The translations under genes and the position numbers were made by a program. From positions 186,001 through 250,000 of the forward strand of contig NZ_JARWAC010000010.1 of the NCBI RefSeq assembly GCF_029846175.1: a DNA stretch of 64,000 nucleotides, written 5' to 3'. This stretch comes from Sphaerisporangium sp. TRM90804. GTDB lineage: Bacteria; Actinomycetota; Actinomycetes; Streptosporangiales; Streptosporangiaceae. Shown one piece after another: positions 1 to 8,772 of this stretch; position 1 is the first letter of the stretch, and the number at the start of each line of letters is the position of its first letter. Under the pieces are notes generated by a model. It was given only the letters and a program-made list of their open reading frames with translations. It made no database searches and was not told where the DNA came from.

Positions 1-511
1 CGGCCTTGACCGCGTCCACGAACTCCCGCGTCTTGACGAGCAGCGCGTCGGTCTGGCTCTTGACGTAGCGCCCGTAGTCCTCGGCGGCCCGCGCCAGCTT
101 GGCGTCGTCCGACAGCGGCACGGCCGACCCGGTGACCTTCAGGGGGTTGCGGATGCCCTTGCCGATCATGCCGGGCTTACACGCCGTCTCGTACGTTCCC
201 GCCGGGAGCTCGACGATCATGTCGCGGGTCAGGCCGGGGACGATGTTCTCGACCTCGCCCATCACGCGGTCACCCGCGGCGTAGACGTAGAACTCGGTGA
301 CCTTGGCGCCGGTGTTGGTGACGGTGAAGGTGGACGTCCCCGCGGGCAGGGACGCCGTGGCGACCACGCAGTCGGTGTCGGAGGCCGAGACGGCGATCTT
401 CGCGGGCTTGCCCTCGGCCTTCGGCGCATCGCCTCCGCCGTCCGCCGGCGAGCATGCGGCGAGTGCCGCGAGGGTCAGCGCGCCGGCGGCGAGTGTCAGG
501 GCGGTACGCAT
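1..511 (-). CDS. efeO: EfeO-type iron uptake lipoprotein (3' end outside window)
   Basis: The first 170 codons are visible; the C-terminus lies beyond base 1. The protein opens with a lipoprotein signal peptide whose lipobox LAAC puts the lipidated cysteine at residue 20. A cupredoxin-like beta domain follows (about residues 40-130, with the stretch AGTYETACKPGM), then the start of the helical M75-type domain (SDDAKLARAAEDYGRYVKSQ). In Efe systems EfeO is the extracytoplasmic partner that hands iron to the EfeU permease. The gene starts 29 bp after efeU ends, so the two are probably co-transcribed from the iron-box promoter upstream of efeU. efeB would be expected next, outside the window. 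Confidence 0.9.
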   Translation of the reverse strand, partial: MRTALTLAAGALTLAALAACSPADGGGDAPKAEGKPAKIAVSASDTDCVVATASLPAGTSTFTVTNTGAKVTEFYVYAAGDRVMGEVENIVPGLTRDMIVELPAGTYETACKPGMIGKGIRNPLKVTGSAVPLSDDAKLARAAEDYGRYVKSQTDALLVKTREFVDAVKA

Positions 512-540
512 GGTTCTCCAGTTCGAGGTGGATGTGACGC

Positions 541-1392
541 TCATGAGGAGGCGGGCGCCGTCGTCGCGGAGGGGGCGCGGGAGGCGCCGGGGCCGCCGCG
601 GCCGGGCAGCAGGAACAGCAGCAGCACGGGGACGAGGTAGACGCCCCAGGCGATGGTCTCGACGACCGTCGGCTGCGCCGTGATGTTGAAGACGCCGGTG
701 AGCAGCACGGAGTACCAGGCATCGGGCGGCAGGGCGCCCGACAGGTCGAACGCCGGCGTGGTCAGCACGGTGACGAGGCCGGCTTCGACCAGGTCGTGCA
801 CGCCGTACTTGAGGATCCCGCCCGCGACCAGGATCAGCATCAGGCCGGTCCAGGTGAAGAACCTGGTGAGGTTGATGCGCAGCGCGCTGGCGTACAGGGC
901 CCAGCCGAGCACCACCGAGGTGGCGAGGCCGAGCAGGATGCCTAGGAGGGGAGCGGTGCTGGCGGTGGCGCCCTGGGCGGCGGCGAAGAAGAGGAGCGCG
1001 GTCTCCAGCCCTTCGCGGGCGACGGCGAGGAAGGCCATCACGACCACGGCCGGGGCGCCCAGGTTGAGCGCCTCGCCGAGTCTCGCGCGCAGCTCGCCGG
1101 AGAGGCGGCGGGCCGCCCCGCGCATCCAGAAGATCATGTAAGTGACGAACGCCGTGGCCAGAATGGACGCGACCGCCTCGAAGAGCTCCTGCTGCTGGAA
1201 GCCGAGCCGTGCCGCGGTGAACGTCAGCAGCGCGCCGAAGCCGACGGACAGCGCCACGGCCGCGGCGACGCCGCCCCAGACGTACGGCAGCCGGTCGCGA
1301 CGGTCGCTCTTGACGAGGAAGGCCACGAGGATCGACACGACGAGGGTCGCCTCAAGGCCCTCCCGCAGACCGATGAGATAGCTGGCGAACAC
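541..1392 (-). CDS. efeU: EfeU/FTR1-family iron permease
   Basis: This 283-residue polytopic membrane protein belongs to the FTR1 iron permease family. Two REGLE motifs, the iron-ligand signature of the family, are visible: one at residues 10-14 in the first helix (LREGLEATLVV) and one near residue 127 (AREGLETALLF). About seven hydrophobic segments can be counted and length is normal. A Ser/Thr/Ala-rich tail ends the protein. It is first in an efeU-efeO operon and follows a 19-bp IdeR/DmdR-like box at 1428-1446, so iron-dependent repression is likely. It probably imports ferrous iron across the cytoplasmic membrane together with EfeO. Confidence 0.93.
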   Translation of the reverse strand: MFASYLIGLREGLEATLVVSILVAFLVKSDRRDRLPYVWGGVAAAVALSVGFGALLTFTAARLGFQQQELFEAVASILATAFVTYMIFWMRGAARRLSGELRARLGEALNLGAPAVVVMAFLAVAREGLETALLFFAAAQGATASTAPLLGILLGLATSVVLGWALYASALRINLTRFFTWTGLMLILVAGGILKYGVHDLVEAGLVTVLTTPAFDLSGALPPDAWYSVLLTGVFNITAQPTVVETIAWGVYLVPVLLLFLLPGRGGPGASRAPSATTAPASS

Positions 1393-1427
1393 GGGGTCTC
1401 CCTGCGGCGGTGAGTCAGCCCTCTTGG

Positions 1428-1446
1428 TCAGGGCAGGCTTACCTTA
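1428..1446 (-). promoter_or_regulatory. IdeR/DmdR-type iron box upstream of efeUO
   Basis: On the minus strand the site reads TAAGGTAAGCCTGCCCTGA, which matches the actinobacterial iron-box consensus TTAGGTTAGCCTAACCTAA at 14 of 19 positions. It lies 36 bp upstream of the efeU start, where a repressor bound with ferrous iron would block the promoter. The consensus is established knowledge; binding is inferred. Confidence 0.65.
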
Positions 1447-1695
1447 GCCTGGCAAGGTGCCCTGACCTGCGAGGGGGGCACGTCATCGCTCGCCAGGGCC
1501 AGAGGGGACGGGCGGGGACGGGGTCCCCGGGGCCCTCCGCGAAGTGTCACGGAACCGGCTCATACCCACTTTTCGCGCGGTGTCCGCTGCGCTGATCCGC
1601 GCCGAGGTAATACCCTCAGGAAAGGAGTAGCCGGGCATATCCGACGCTGCTCTGGATCTGCCCCAGCCCAGCGAACACCTGGATACGCTGACATC

Positions 1696-3756
1696 ATGAC
1701 CACGCCTGGCCGGTCCGCTACGCGCCGTAAACCCCCCCACGTGCTGGCGAACGCTCCGTTCCGTCGGCTCTGGACCGCCATGGCGATCTGCAGCCTCGGC
1801 GACTGGCTGAACATCATCGCGATCACCGCTTTCGCCGCGTACCTGACGGAAGGCTCCGGGTACAAGGCGCAGAGCCTGGCCATCGGCGGCGTCTTCGTGG
1901 TCAAGATGCTGCCCGCGATCCTGCTCGGGCCGCTCGCCGGCGCCTTCGCCGACCGGTTCGACCGCCGGCTCACCATGTTCCTGTCCGACCTGGCGCGGTT
2001 CGCGCTGGTGCTGTCGATCCCGCTGGTGGGCAGCTACCAGTGGATCATCATCGCGACGTTCCTCGTGGAGTGCGTCAACCTCTTCTGGGTCCCCGCCAAG
2101 GACGCCACCGTGCCCAACCTGGTGCCCAAGGAGCGGCTGGAGGAGGCCAACCAGCTCAACCTGCTGGTGACGTACGGCACGGCGCCGATCGCCGCCGCCC
2201 TCTTCGCGGTGCTCTCGGTGATCATCGAGGTGCTCGGCCAGGCCGTGCCCAGCCTGGCGTGGGAGCCCGCGCGCCCGGCGCTGGTCCTCAACGCCGTCGC
2301 CTACCTCGTCTCCGCATTCCTGATCTTCACGTTGAAGAGCATCCCCAAGGAGCACACCGTGCGGGTCACCACCCCGTCGGTGCTCCGGCAAATCATGGAC
2401 GGCTGGCGGTTCGTCGGCGGCAACCGCATGGTGCGCGGCCTGGTCATCGGCATGCTGGGCGCGTTCGCCGCCGGCGGTGCCGTCATCGGCGTCGCGAAGG
2501 TCTACGTGGCCGCGCTGGGCGGCGGCGACGCCGCGTACGGCACGGTGTTCGCCGCCGTCTTCGTCGGCATGGCCCTCGGCATCTTCTTCGGGCCGCGCCT
2601 GCTGCGCGAGCTGTCGCGGCGGCGGCTGTTCGGGCTGGCGATCATCACGGCCGGCGTCGTGCTGGCCGCGACCGCGGTCATCCACAACCTGGTGATCCTC
2701 GTCCTGCTCGTCGTGGTGCTGGGCGCCTGCGCCGGCATCGCGTGGATCATCGGGTACACGTTGATCGGCCTGGAGGTCGACGACGCCATCCGCGGCCGCA
2801 CCTTCTCCTTCCTGCAGTCGATGGCCCGCGTCACCCTGCTGCTCGTGGTGGCGATCGCCCCCGCCCTGGCCGGCCTCTTCGGCGAGCACTCCTTCTCGCT
2901 CGGCGCCGGCATCGTCTACCGCTTCGACGGCTCGAACCTGGTCATGCTGATCGGCGCGCTGCTCGCGATCGTCGTCGGCGTCCTGGCGCTCCGGCACATG
3001 GACGACCGGCGCGACGTGCCCATCAGGTCCGACCTCATGGCGGCCCTGCGCGGCGAGCGCTACGTGCCCGAGAGCGTCGAGCACTCCCGCGGCATGTTCA
3101 TCGCCTTCGAGGGAGGCGAGGGGTCGGGCAAGACCACCCAGTCGCGGCTGCTGGCGATCTGGCTGCGCGACCAGGGGTTCGACGTCGTCCAGACCCGGGA
3201 ACCGGGGTCCACCAAGATCGGCATGCGGCTGCGGGCCATCCTGCTGGACTCCGCGCACCAGGGCCTGTCCGCCCGCTCCGAGACGCTGCTGTACGCCGCC
3301 GACCGCGCCGAGCACGTCGAGAAGGTCATCCGTCCGGCGCTCGACCAGGGTGCGATGGTGGTCTCCGACCGTTACGTCGACTCCACGCTGGCCTACCAGG
3401 GCGCGGGACGGGAGCTGGAGCCGCAGGACGTCGCCAAGGTCAACCTGTGGGCCACCGGCGGGCTGGTGCCCGATCTCACCGTGCTGATCGACGTGCCGCC
3501 GTCGGTCGGGCTCACCCGCTTCGCCTCCCCGGCCGACCGCATCGAGTCCGAGCCGCTGGAGTTCCACGAGCGGGTCCGCCGCGAGTTCCGCGCCCTGGCG
3601 GCCGCCGACCCCGACCGCTACTTCGTCGTGGACGGCCTGCAGACGCCGGCGGAGATCGCCGTGCTGATCCAGGACCGCGTCCGCGAGGTGCTGCCCGACC
3701 CCGTCCCGCAGGAGACCGAGGCGATCACCGGCACCATGCCGGTCATCCGCGACTGA
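1696..3756 (+). CDS. tmk: MFS transporter - thymidylate kinase fusion
   Basis: A single 686-residue reading frame carries two domains. Residues 15-440 form a 12-helix major-facilitator-type membrane domain (start FRRLWTAMAICSLGDWLNI). From about residue 467 a complete dTMP kinase follows: P-loop EGGEGSGKTTQ, the DRYVDSTLAYQG motif and the LID region with DRIESEPLEFHERV. Thymidylate kinase phosphorylates dTMP to dTDP, an essential step of dTTP supply. Similar fusions occur in other actinomycetes; the substrate of the transporter half is unknown. There is no internal stop or sign of a frameshift joining two genes. holB follows 30 bp downstream, a common tmk-holB arrangement. The start is the ATG directly before the basic N-terminus. 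Confidence 0.92.
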   Translation: MTTPGRSATRRKPPHVLANAPFRRLWTAMAICSLGDWLNIIAITAFAAYLTEGSGYKAQSLAIGGVFVVKMLPAILLGPLAGAFADRFDRRLTMFLSDLARFALVLSIPLVGSYQWIIIATFLVECVNLFWVPAKDATVPNLVPKERLEEANQLNLLVTYGTAPIAAALFAVLSVIIEVLGQAVPSLAWEPARPALVLNAVAYLVSAFLIFTLKSIPKEHTVRVTTPSVLRQIMDGWRFVGGNRMVRGLVIGMLGAFAAGGAVIGVAKVYVAALGGGDAAYGTVFAAVFVGMALGIFFGPRLLRELSRRRLFGLAIITAGVVLAATAVIHNLVILVLLVVVLGACAGIAWIIGYTLIGLEVDDAIRGRTFSFLQSMARVTLLLVVAIAPALAGLFGEHSFSLGAGIVYRFDGSNLVMLIGALLAIVVGVLALRHMDDRRDVPIRSDLMAALRGERYVPESVEHSRGMFIAFEGGEGSGKTTQSRLLAIWLRDQGFDVVQTREPGSTKIGMRLRAILLDSAHQGLSARSETLLYAADRAEHVEKVIRPALDQGAMVVSDRYVDSTLAYQGAGRELEPQDVAKVNLWATGGLVPDLTVLIDVPPSVGLTRFASPADRIESEPLEFHERVRREFRALAAADPDRYFVVDGLQTPAEIAVLIQDRVREVLPDPVPQETEAITGTMPVIRD

Positions 3757-3786
3757 CGGCTCGCCGACGGGGCTAATCTGGCGAGC

Positions 3787-4968
3787 GTGACAGTCTTCGA
3801 CGACCTGGTGGGCCAAGACCGCGCGGTCGCCGTGCTGCGCCAAGCCGCGGCGGCCGGCGCCGAAGCCCTCGCGGGCGGGCCCGGCACGGGCATGACCCAC
3901 GCCTGGCTGTTCACCGGGCCGCCCGGGGCGGGCCGCACCAGCGCCGCGCGGGCCTTCGCCGCGGCCCTGCTCTGCCCCGACCAGGGCTGCGGCCACTGCG
4001 ACCTGTGCCACCAGGTGAGCATCGGCTCCCACCCCGACGTCGAGGTCGTACGCCCCCAGGGGCTGTCGTACAGCGTCAAGGAGACCCGGGAGCTCGTGCT
4101 GCGGGCGTCGGGCGCCTCCACGCTCGGACGCTGGCGCGTGATCCTCTTCGAGAACGCCCACCGGGCCACGGAGGCCGCCGCCAACGCCCTGCTCAAGGCC
4201 ATCGAGGAGCCCCCGCCGCGCACGGTCTGGCTGCTGTGCTCGCCGTCCCCGGACGACATGGTGACCACCATCAGGTCGCGGTGCCGCGTCGTCACCCTGG
4301 GCACGCCCTCCACGGCGGCGGTCGCGCACATGCTCACCACCCGCGACGGCGTGCCCGAGATCATGGCCGGGTTCGCGGCGCGCGCCACCCAGGGCCACAT
4401 CGCCCGGGCGCGGCGGCTGGCCCAGGACGAGGAGACGCGGCGGCGCCGCGACTCCGTCCTGTCGCTGCCGCGGTCGCTGACCACCCTCGGGCACTGCGTG
4501 GAGGCGGCCGAGCGCCTGGTGAAGACCTCCGCCGAGGACGCGCAGGAGGCCACCGGCCACCTGAACGAGTCGGAGACCTCCGAGCTGCGCAAGATCTACG
4601 GCGAGGGCTCCACGGGCAAGGGCCTCAACAAGGGCCTCGTCCGCGGCGGGGCCGGCGCGATCAAGGAGCTGGAGGACCGGCAGAAGTCCCGCGCAACCCG
4701 CATCAAACGCGACTCGCTCGACCAGGCGCTGCTCGACCTGGCCGCCTTCTACCGTGACGTGCTCGCCATCCAGTTCAGGGCCGACGTCGAGCTGTCCGCC
4801 GAGGACCACCGGGCCGACCTCGACGAGATCGCGGTGCTCAGCACGCCGGAGGACACCCTCAGACGCATCGACGCCGTCATGCTCTGCCGCGAGCGGCTGG
4901 CCGCGAACGTCAACCCGCAGATCGCCGTCGAGGCCATGACCGTCTCCCTGTGGCGCCCGCGCTCCTGA
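3787..4968 (+). CDS. holB: DNA polymerase III subunit delta'
   Basis: This 393-residue clamp-loader subunit starts with GTG. Residues 44-52 hold the Walker-A-like GPPGAGRTS, where the usual lysine is Arg50, in line with delta' subunits that do not hydrolyse ATP. A zinc module with Cys63, Cys68, Cys71 and Cys74 (CPDQGCGHCDLC) follows. The AAA+ sensor region NALLKAIEEPPPRTVW is intact. In the clamp loader, delta' works with delta and tau to open and load the beta sliding clamp. It lies 30 bp downstream of tmk and is probably in the same operon. Confidence 0.93.
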   Translation: MTVFDDLVGQDRAVAVLRQAAAAGAEALAGGPGTGMTHAWLFTGPPGAGRTSAARAFAAALLCPDQGCGHCDLCHQVSIGSHPDVEVVRPQGLSYSVKETRELVLRASGASTLGRWRVILFENAHRATEAAANALLKAIEEPPPRTVWLLCSPSPDDMVTTIRSRCRVVTLGTPSTAAVAHMLTTRDGVPEIMAGFAARATQGHIARARRLAQDEETRRRRDSVLSLPRSLTTLGHCVEAAERLVKTSAEDAQEATGHLNESETSELRKIYGEGSTGKGLNKGLVRGGAGAIKELEDRQKSRATRIKRDSLDQALLDLAAFYRDVLAIQFRADVELSAEDHRADLDEIAVLSTPEDTLRRIDAVMLCRERLAANVNPQIAVEAMTVSLWRPRS

Positions 4969-5080
4969 CCCCTATTTGGGGACGGATCCCGCGCGAGGTT
5001 GATATTGCGCCACTCGACCGGCGTGCGCGTAATGTGGCGGGAGCACGCGCACAGGGGCGGGCTAGGAGCGGAGGCGTTCC

Positions 5081-5923
5081 ATGGGCATGGTCATGGCCGT
5101 GAGCTTTGCCCGGTACGGGCGGCTGTACTATCTCGACCCCGGCGGCCACAGCCCGAAGGTCGGCGACAAGGTGCTGGTGCCGACCGACTCCGGGCCCGAG
5201 GTGGCCGAGTGCGTGTGGGCCCCGCAGTGGGTCAGCGACGACATCGACGGCCTCCCGACGTGCGCGGGCATCGCCGACGAGAGCCACCTGGGGCGCGACG
5301 AGGAGAACCGCCGCAGGCGTGCGGAGTCCCGCAGCGTTGCCAAGCGCCTCATCCGGCGGCACGAGCTGCCGATGAAGGTCGTCGGCATCGACTACCTCGA
5401 CGCCGACAACGTGTACACCGTCTACTTCTCGGCCCCGCACCGGGTCGACTTCCGGGCGCTCGTGCGCGACCTCGCGCGCAACCTGCGGGCCCGGGTGGAG
5501 CTGCGGCAGATCGGGCCGCGCGACGAGGCGCGGCTGCAGGGCGGCATCGGCCCCTGCGGGCGCGACCTGTGCTGCGCCACGTTCCTGAAGGACTTCGAGC
5601 CGGTGTCGGTGCGCATGGCCAAGGACCAGGACCTTCCGGTCAACCCGCTGCGCATCGCGGGCGCGTGCGGGAGGCTGATGTGCTGCCTGAAGTACGAGCA
5701 CCCGTTGTACCAGGAGTTCCGGGCGTCGGCGCCCCGCGTCGGGGTGGCCGTGGACACTCCGGAAGGGCCGGGGACGGTCGTCGCGCACAACGTGCCGTCC
5801 GACTCGCTGGTCGTGCGCCTGGAGGACGGCGGCCGCCGCTGCGCGTGCTCGCGCGCGAGCGTGTGCGCGCCGCGCAGGCAGCACGACCAAAGATACGGTG
5901 GCCCGGAGGCCGCCGAGGAGTGA
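5081..5923 (+). CDS. RicT-like PSP1-domain protein
   Basis: The 280-residue protein has the PSP1 C-terminal domain of the Bacillus RicT (YaaT) family. Characteristic cysteine clusters are visible: CGRDLCCATFLKDF and CGRLMCCLKYEH. In Bacillus, RicT is part of a complex carrying iron-sulfur clusters that affects sporulation, competence and RNA processing; the actinobacterial role is not settled. The gene follows holB by 112 bp, a conserved neighbourhood in many Gram-positives. The N-terminus begins at ATG 5081 just before MGMVMAVSFARYGRLYYLDP. The last 25 residues are basic and look unstructured. Confidence 0.85.
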   Translation: MGMVMAVSFARYGRLYYLDPGGHSPKVGDKVLVPTDSGPEVAECVWAPQWVSDDIDGLPTCAGIADESHLGRDEENRRRRAESRSVAKRLIRRHELPMKVVGIDYLDADNVYTVYFSAPHRVDFRALVRDLARNLRARVELRQIGPRDEARLQGGIGPCGRDLCCATFLKDFEPVSVRMAKDQDLPVNPLRIAGACGRLMCCLKYEHPLYQEFRASAPRVGVAVDTPEGPGTVVAHNVPSDSLVVRLEDGGRRCACSRASVCAPRRQHDQRYGGPEAAEE

Positions 5924-6027
5924 AACCCCACGTGGGCGGGGTACAACCAGAGCGCCGCGGGGATGATCGCTCTCTGCGGGCGTTCCATTCGGGGGAGCGT
6001 TCCAACGGGGATAAAGGTGGTCGGCGC

Positions 6028-7605
6028 ATGATGCGCTGTTCAGGCGGCAACCGTACGGGGGCGGCCCTTCTCGCGGCGGCCCTGCTCGCCTCGGCCGGTT
6101 CGGCCTGCTCGGCCAAGGGGGAGGTGCGGCTGCCCGCCGACGGCGCCTCGCCGGTCCCGCCGGCCGCCGACGGGGCGGCCACGCAGGCGCCCTCCGCGGC
6201 GCTGGCCCCGTACTACACGCAGAAGATCGCCTGGACGGCATGCAAGGACGGCTTCGAGTGCGGCAAGGTCAGCGTCCCGCTCGACTACGCGGCCCCGGAG
6301 GGCGAGCGCATCGAGATCAGCCTGGTGCGGCTGCCGGCGACGGGCGAGCGCATCGGGTCCATCGTGCTCAACCCGGGCGGCCCCGGCGGCTCGGGCATCG
6401 AGTACGCGCGGGCCGCCAAGACCGTCCTGAGCCCCGACGTCCTGGCACGGTTCGACACCGTGGGCTTCGACCCGCGCGGCGTCGGCCAGTCGGCGCCCGT
6501 CCGCTGCCTGAGCGGTGCGCAGCTCGACAAGTTCATCGGCCTGGACGGCACCCCCGACTCGCCGGCCGAGGTCGACGCCCTGGCCGCGGGCGCGGAGGAG
6601 TTCGCCCAGGGCTGCGAGGCCAAGTCGGCCAAGCTGCTCCCGCACGTGGGCACGGTGAACGCCGCCCGCGACATGGACGTCATGCGAGCCGCCCTCGGCG
6701 ACCAGGGCCTTACCTACCTCGGCAAGTCCTACGGCACCTACCTCGGCGCCGTCTACGCCGACCTGTTCCCCACCAAGGTCCGCGCCCTGGTGCTCGACGG
6801 CGCGCTGGACCCCGCCCTGGCCCCCGTCCCCGCGATCAACTCGGCCCAGGCACGCGGCTTCGAGGTCGCCCTGCGCTCGTTCATCACCGACTGCTTCAAG
6901 CAGACGTCCTGCCCGTTCCCGGTCAAGACCACCGACGCCGCGCTCGACCGCATATCCGCCCTGCTCAAGACCGCCGACCAGCACCCGCTGCGCAACGGCA
7001 CCGGCGACAGCCGCAAGATCGACGAGTCCTGGACGACGCTCGGCATCGTCACCGCCCTGTACGACCGGCGCTCGTGGCCGGTGCTGCGCATGGCGCTCGA
7101 CCAGGCGTTCCAGGGCGACGGCACCACGCTGCTGAGGCTCGGCGACATCCTGGTCGACCGCAAGAAGGACGGCACGTACTCCAACCAGACCGAGGCCAAC
7201 ATGGCCATCAACTGCGTCGATCACCCGTACCCCACCAGCACGTCGGCCTACGAGGAGGCCGCCGAGACCGCCCAGCGCGAGTCCCCCCGCTTCGGCTCCT
7301 ACGTGATGTGGGGCTCCCTGCCCTGCGAGTACTGGCCCGTCAAGCCCACCACCACCGACCAGGCCCTCAAGGCCCCCGGCGCCCCGCCCATCCTGGTGGT
7401 GGGCACCGAACGCGACCCCGCCACCCCGTACGAGTGGGCCAAGGCCCTGGCCTCCCAGCTCTCCTCCGGCGTCCTGCTCAGCTTCGACGGCGACGGCCAC
7501 ACCGCCTACCGAACCGGCTCCAACTGCATAGACGAGGCCGTAGACCGCTACTTGATCACCCGAACCCCCCCCAAACCCAACACCCTCTGCCCCAAGGTCA
7601 CCTGA
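6028..7605 (+). CDS. Exported alpha/beta hydrolase, tripeptidyl-aminopeptidase (TAP-like) family
   Basis: The chosen ATG at 6028 follows AAAGGTGG and begins a signal peptide (MMRCSGGNRTGAALLAAALL) ending near Cys27; the residues before that Cys (GSAC) are only a weak lipobox. The 525-residue product has the oxyanion motif NPGGPGGSG, the nucleophile elbow GKSYGT with Ser234, and the C-terminal TAP-like segment PILVVGTERDPATPYEWA with a catalytic-His region DGDGHTAY. Family members are secreted serine peptidases that release N-terminal tripeptides from proteins; the exact substrate here cannot be read. The reading frame is open far upstream, but that part has no signal sequence and crosses ricT. 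Confidence 0.86.
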   Translation: MMRCSGGNRTGAALLAAALLASAGSACSAKGEVRLPADGASPVPPAADGAATQAPSAALAPYYTQKIAWTACKDGFECGKVSVPLDYAAPEGERIEISLVRLPATGERIGSIVLNPGGPGGSGIEYARAAKTVLSPDVLARFDTVGFDPRGVGQSAPVRCLSGAQLDKFIGLDGTPDSPAEVDALAAGAEEFAQGCEAKSAKLLPHVGTVNAARDMDVMRAALGDQGLTYLGKSYGTYLGAVYADLFPTKVRALVLDGALDPALAPVPAINSAQARGFEVALRSFITDCFKQTSCPFPVKTTDAALDRISALLKTADQHPLRNGTGDSRKIDESWTTLGIVTALYDRRSWPVLRMALDQAFQGDGTTLLRLGDILVDRKKDGTYSNQTEANMAINCVDHPYPTSTSAYEEAAETAQRESPRFGSYVMWGSLPCEYWPVKPTTTDQALKAPGAPPILVVGTERDPATPYEWAKALASQLSSGVLLSFDGDGHTAYRTGSNCIDEAVDRYLITRTPPKPNTLCPKVT

Positions 7606-7687
7606 CCCCCGCCCCACCCCCCACGAAGACGCAAGAACACCGGGAAACCTGTAGACTTCCACACGCTGCGGCCAACCCGCCCAGCAC

Positions 7688-7764
7688 GCCGCCTTAGCTC
7701 AGTCGGCCAGAGCGACGCACTCGTAATGCGTAGGTCAAGGGTTCGATTCCCTTAGGCGGCTCCA
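7688..7764 (+). tRNA. tRNA-Thr (anticodon CGT)
   Basis: A complete cloverleaf can be drawn. The acceptor stem is GCCGCCT (7688-7694) with AGGCGGC (7754-7760). The anticodon stem ACGCA/TGCGT encloses loop CTCGTAA with anticodon CGT at 7722-7724. The T-arm contains GGTTCGATTCC. The discriminator T7761 is followed by an encoded CCA (7762-7764). From the last anticodon base to just past the acceptor stem the sequence is repeated at 12804-12842, marking the gene as the integration site of a mobile element. Confidence 0.97.
7724..7762 (+). repeat. Attachment site copy 1 (3' half of tRNA-Thr)
   Basis: The 39-bp segment matches 12804-12842 at 38 of 39 positions; the only difference is G7734 against T12814. 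It begins at the last anticodon base and runs just past the acceptor stem, the usual crossover region for tyrosine integrases that use a tRNA gene. This copy is within the functional tRNA. Confidence 0.85.
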
Positions 7765-7773
7765 CCGTAAGAC

Positions 7774-7810
7774 CCCCAGCTCGGTACGTCTGAGCTGGGG
7801 CTTCTTAGTT
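7774..7810 (+). terminator. Intrinsic terminator after tRNA-Thr
   Basis: A 9-bp perfect stem CCCCAGCTC/GAGCTGGGG (7774-7782 with 7792-7800), 9-nt loop, is followed by the T-rich run CTTCTTAGTTT. It lies 10 bp after the CCA end. Confidence 0.8.
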
Positions 7811-7817
7811 TCTCTGA

Positions 7818-8158
7818 CCGATCACGGGCCGTATCGCTCTCGCGAAGCTCCTCCGAGACGTCGAGGCGGAACGCGTGCCCCAAGGGGCCGCGACCCTCGA
7901 CTACGTCCTGACGCGCTACCTCGAAGTGGCCAACCTGGAGATCTCCACCCGCGAGGCCCACGAGGGCTACATCCGCCGCACCATCCGCCCCGTGCTCGGC
8001 GTCGTGAGAATCGGCAAGCTCCGGCCCGACATGCTGGACTCCCTCTACACCCACCTCAGGCGGTGCTCGCGGCTCTGCGACCGCCTGCTGAAGATCGACC
8101 ACCGAACTGAGGACGAACACGTCTGCGACGCGCTGTGCGGCCCGCTGAAGGACCACCG
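7818..8158 (+). pseudogene. Tyrosine-type integrase, N-terminal fragment
   Basis: The reading frame ITGRIALAKLLRDVEAERV (from 7821), continuing with LDYVLTRYLEVANLEIS and TREAHEGYIRRTIRPVLG, has the arm/core N-terminal fold of phage-type integrases. It continues through GKLRPDMLDSLYTHLRRC and stops resembling an integrase near 8158, where transposase sequence begins. No catalytic Arg, His or Tyr boxes remain on this side. It starts about 55 bp from the tRNA attachment copy, the usual place for the integrase of a tRNA-integrated element. Confidence 0.7.
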
Positions 8159-8295
8159 CACGCCCCGTCCCGCAGGCTCGACTGGTCAGGGCGGCCGGAA
8201 TCCGTGGCGCCGCCGTCACCAGACCCGCGCCCAGCGAAGCCACTACCAGCGACAACAACTCCTACATCGGGTAAGTGCGGCTGGAGTATCAGAGG
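8157..8295 (+). pseudogene. IS701-type transposase remnant, internally deleted
   Basis: Reading across frames gives a short piece like ARLVRAAGIR, joined directly to the C-terminal end WRRRHQTRAQRSHYQRQQ. The copy on the other strand (9209-9815) has about 95 codons between these two parts, so this one has lost the middle. A one-base insertion relative to the other copy (GGGTAA against GGTAA) removes the original stop. Confidence 0.7.
8204..8288. repeat. Inverted repeat arm 1 (IS701-type 3' end)
   Basis: The 85 bp are the reverse complement of 9195-9278 apart from a single-base indel. They comprise the last codons of the transposase plus the adjoining IS end. The two arms lie about 0.9 kb apart. 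Confidence 0.85.
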
Positions 8296-8343
8296 CTCCG
8301 GCAAATGAGGGTTACTTACCCGCATGCCTTTTCCGCCAGCGGG

Positions 8344-8772
8344 TCAACCTCGGTGGTCAGCGCCGGGCCAGCGGTGAACTAGCGAGTCGGCAGTCAAACG
8401 CCCAGCAGCCGGGGAAAATGGCGGCTCTCTGTGACAGCGGAAGGTCCCGCCTGCAGTATCAACACTGCTTGCGTCCCGTATGCCGACCTTCATGGTAAAA
8501 ACGGTGTCGGGTCTGCAGCAGCCGCTGATTTGGAACTTGTCATCGGCGTGGTTTCGGGGCGAATCATCAAAGTACCATCGGACAGTATAGGGTGCTGTGC
8601 CCCCGGTGAAGGTGACCGCGCATTCGTACCGACCCGCGCCAGACTCGCAATTGAGCTGCTGGATCTCTATGGCTAGCGCGGTCGAGGCGGCGGAAGCTGA
8701 GCTGACGACCCCGAGTGGTACCGCAAGAGTCGTGGCTACGAGCGCGACGCGCAGGCTGTGCCTTTTTATCAC
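8344..8772 (-). CDS. Small secreted protein of unknown function
   Basis: A GTG start (8772) lies behind a strong ribosome site (AAAGGAGAAAGC). The 142-residue product starts with a clear Sec signal peptide, MIKRHSLRVALVATTLAVPL, ending around SSASA-A at residue 28. The mature part contains Cys pairs (QQLNCESGAGRYECAV and SGCCRPDT) and a beta-rich stretch GTAPYTVRWYFDD that recalls an Ig/PKD-like sandwich, but I recognise no family. The gene is intact though it lies among wrecked mobile elements. Its last 20 or so codons run into sequence shared with the IS area, so the C-terminus may have been changed by a rearrangement. Confidence 0.6.
   Translation of the reverse strand: MIKRHSLRVALVATTLAVPLGVVSSASAASTALAIEIQQLNCESGAGRYECAVTFTGGTAPYTVRWYFDDSPRNHADDKFQISGCCRPDTVFTMKVGIRDASSVDTAGGTFRCHREPPFSPAAGRLTADSLVHRWPGADHRG

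Noticed and set aside
1483-4809. Very long minus-strand open frame (1108 codons) opposite tmk and holB
   Set aside because: It is a shadow of the plus-strand genes: His/Arg/Gly/Ala-biased composition, no domain, and the plus-strand products are unambiguous.
8056-8325. Minus-strand frame overlapping the integrase remnant
   Set aside because: No ribosome site or family match; it reads through the IS end in the wrong direction.
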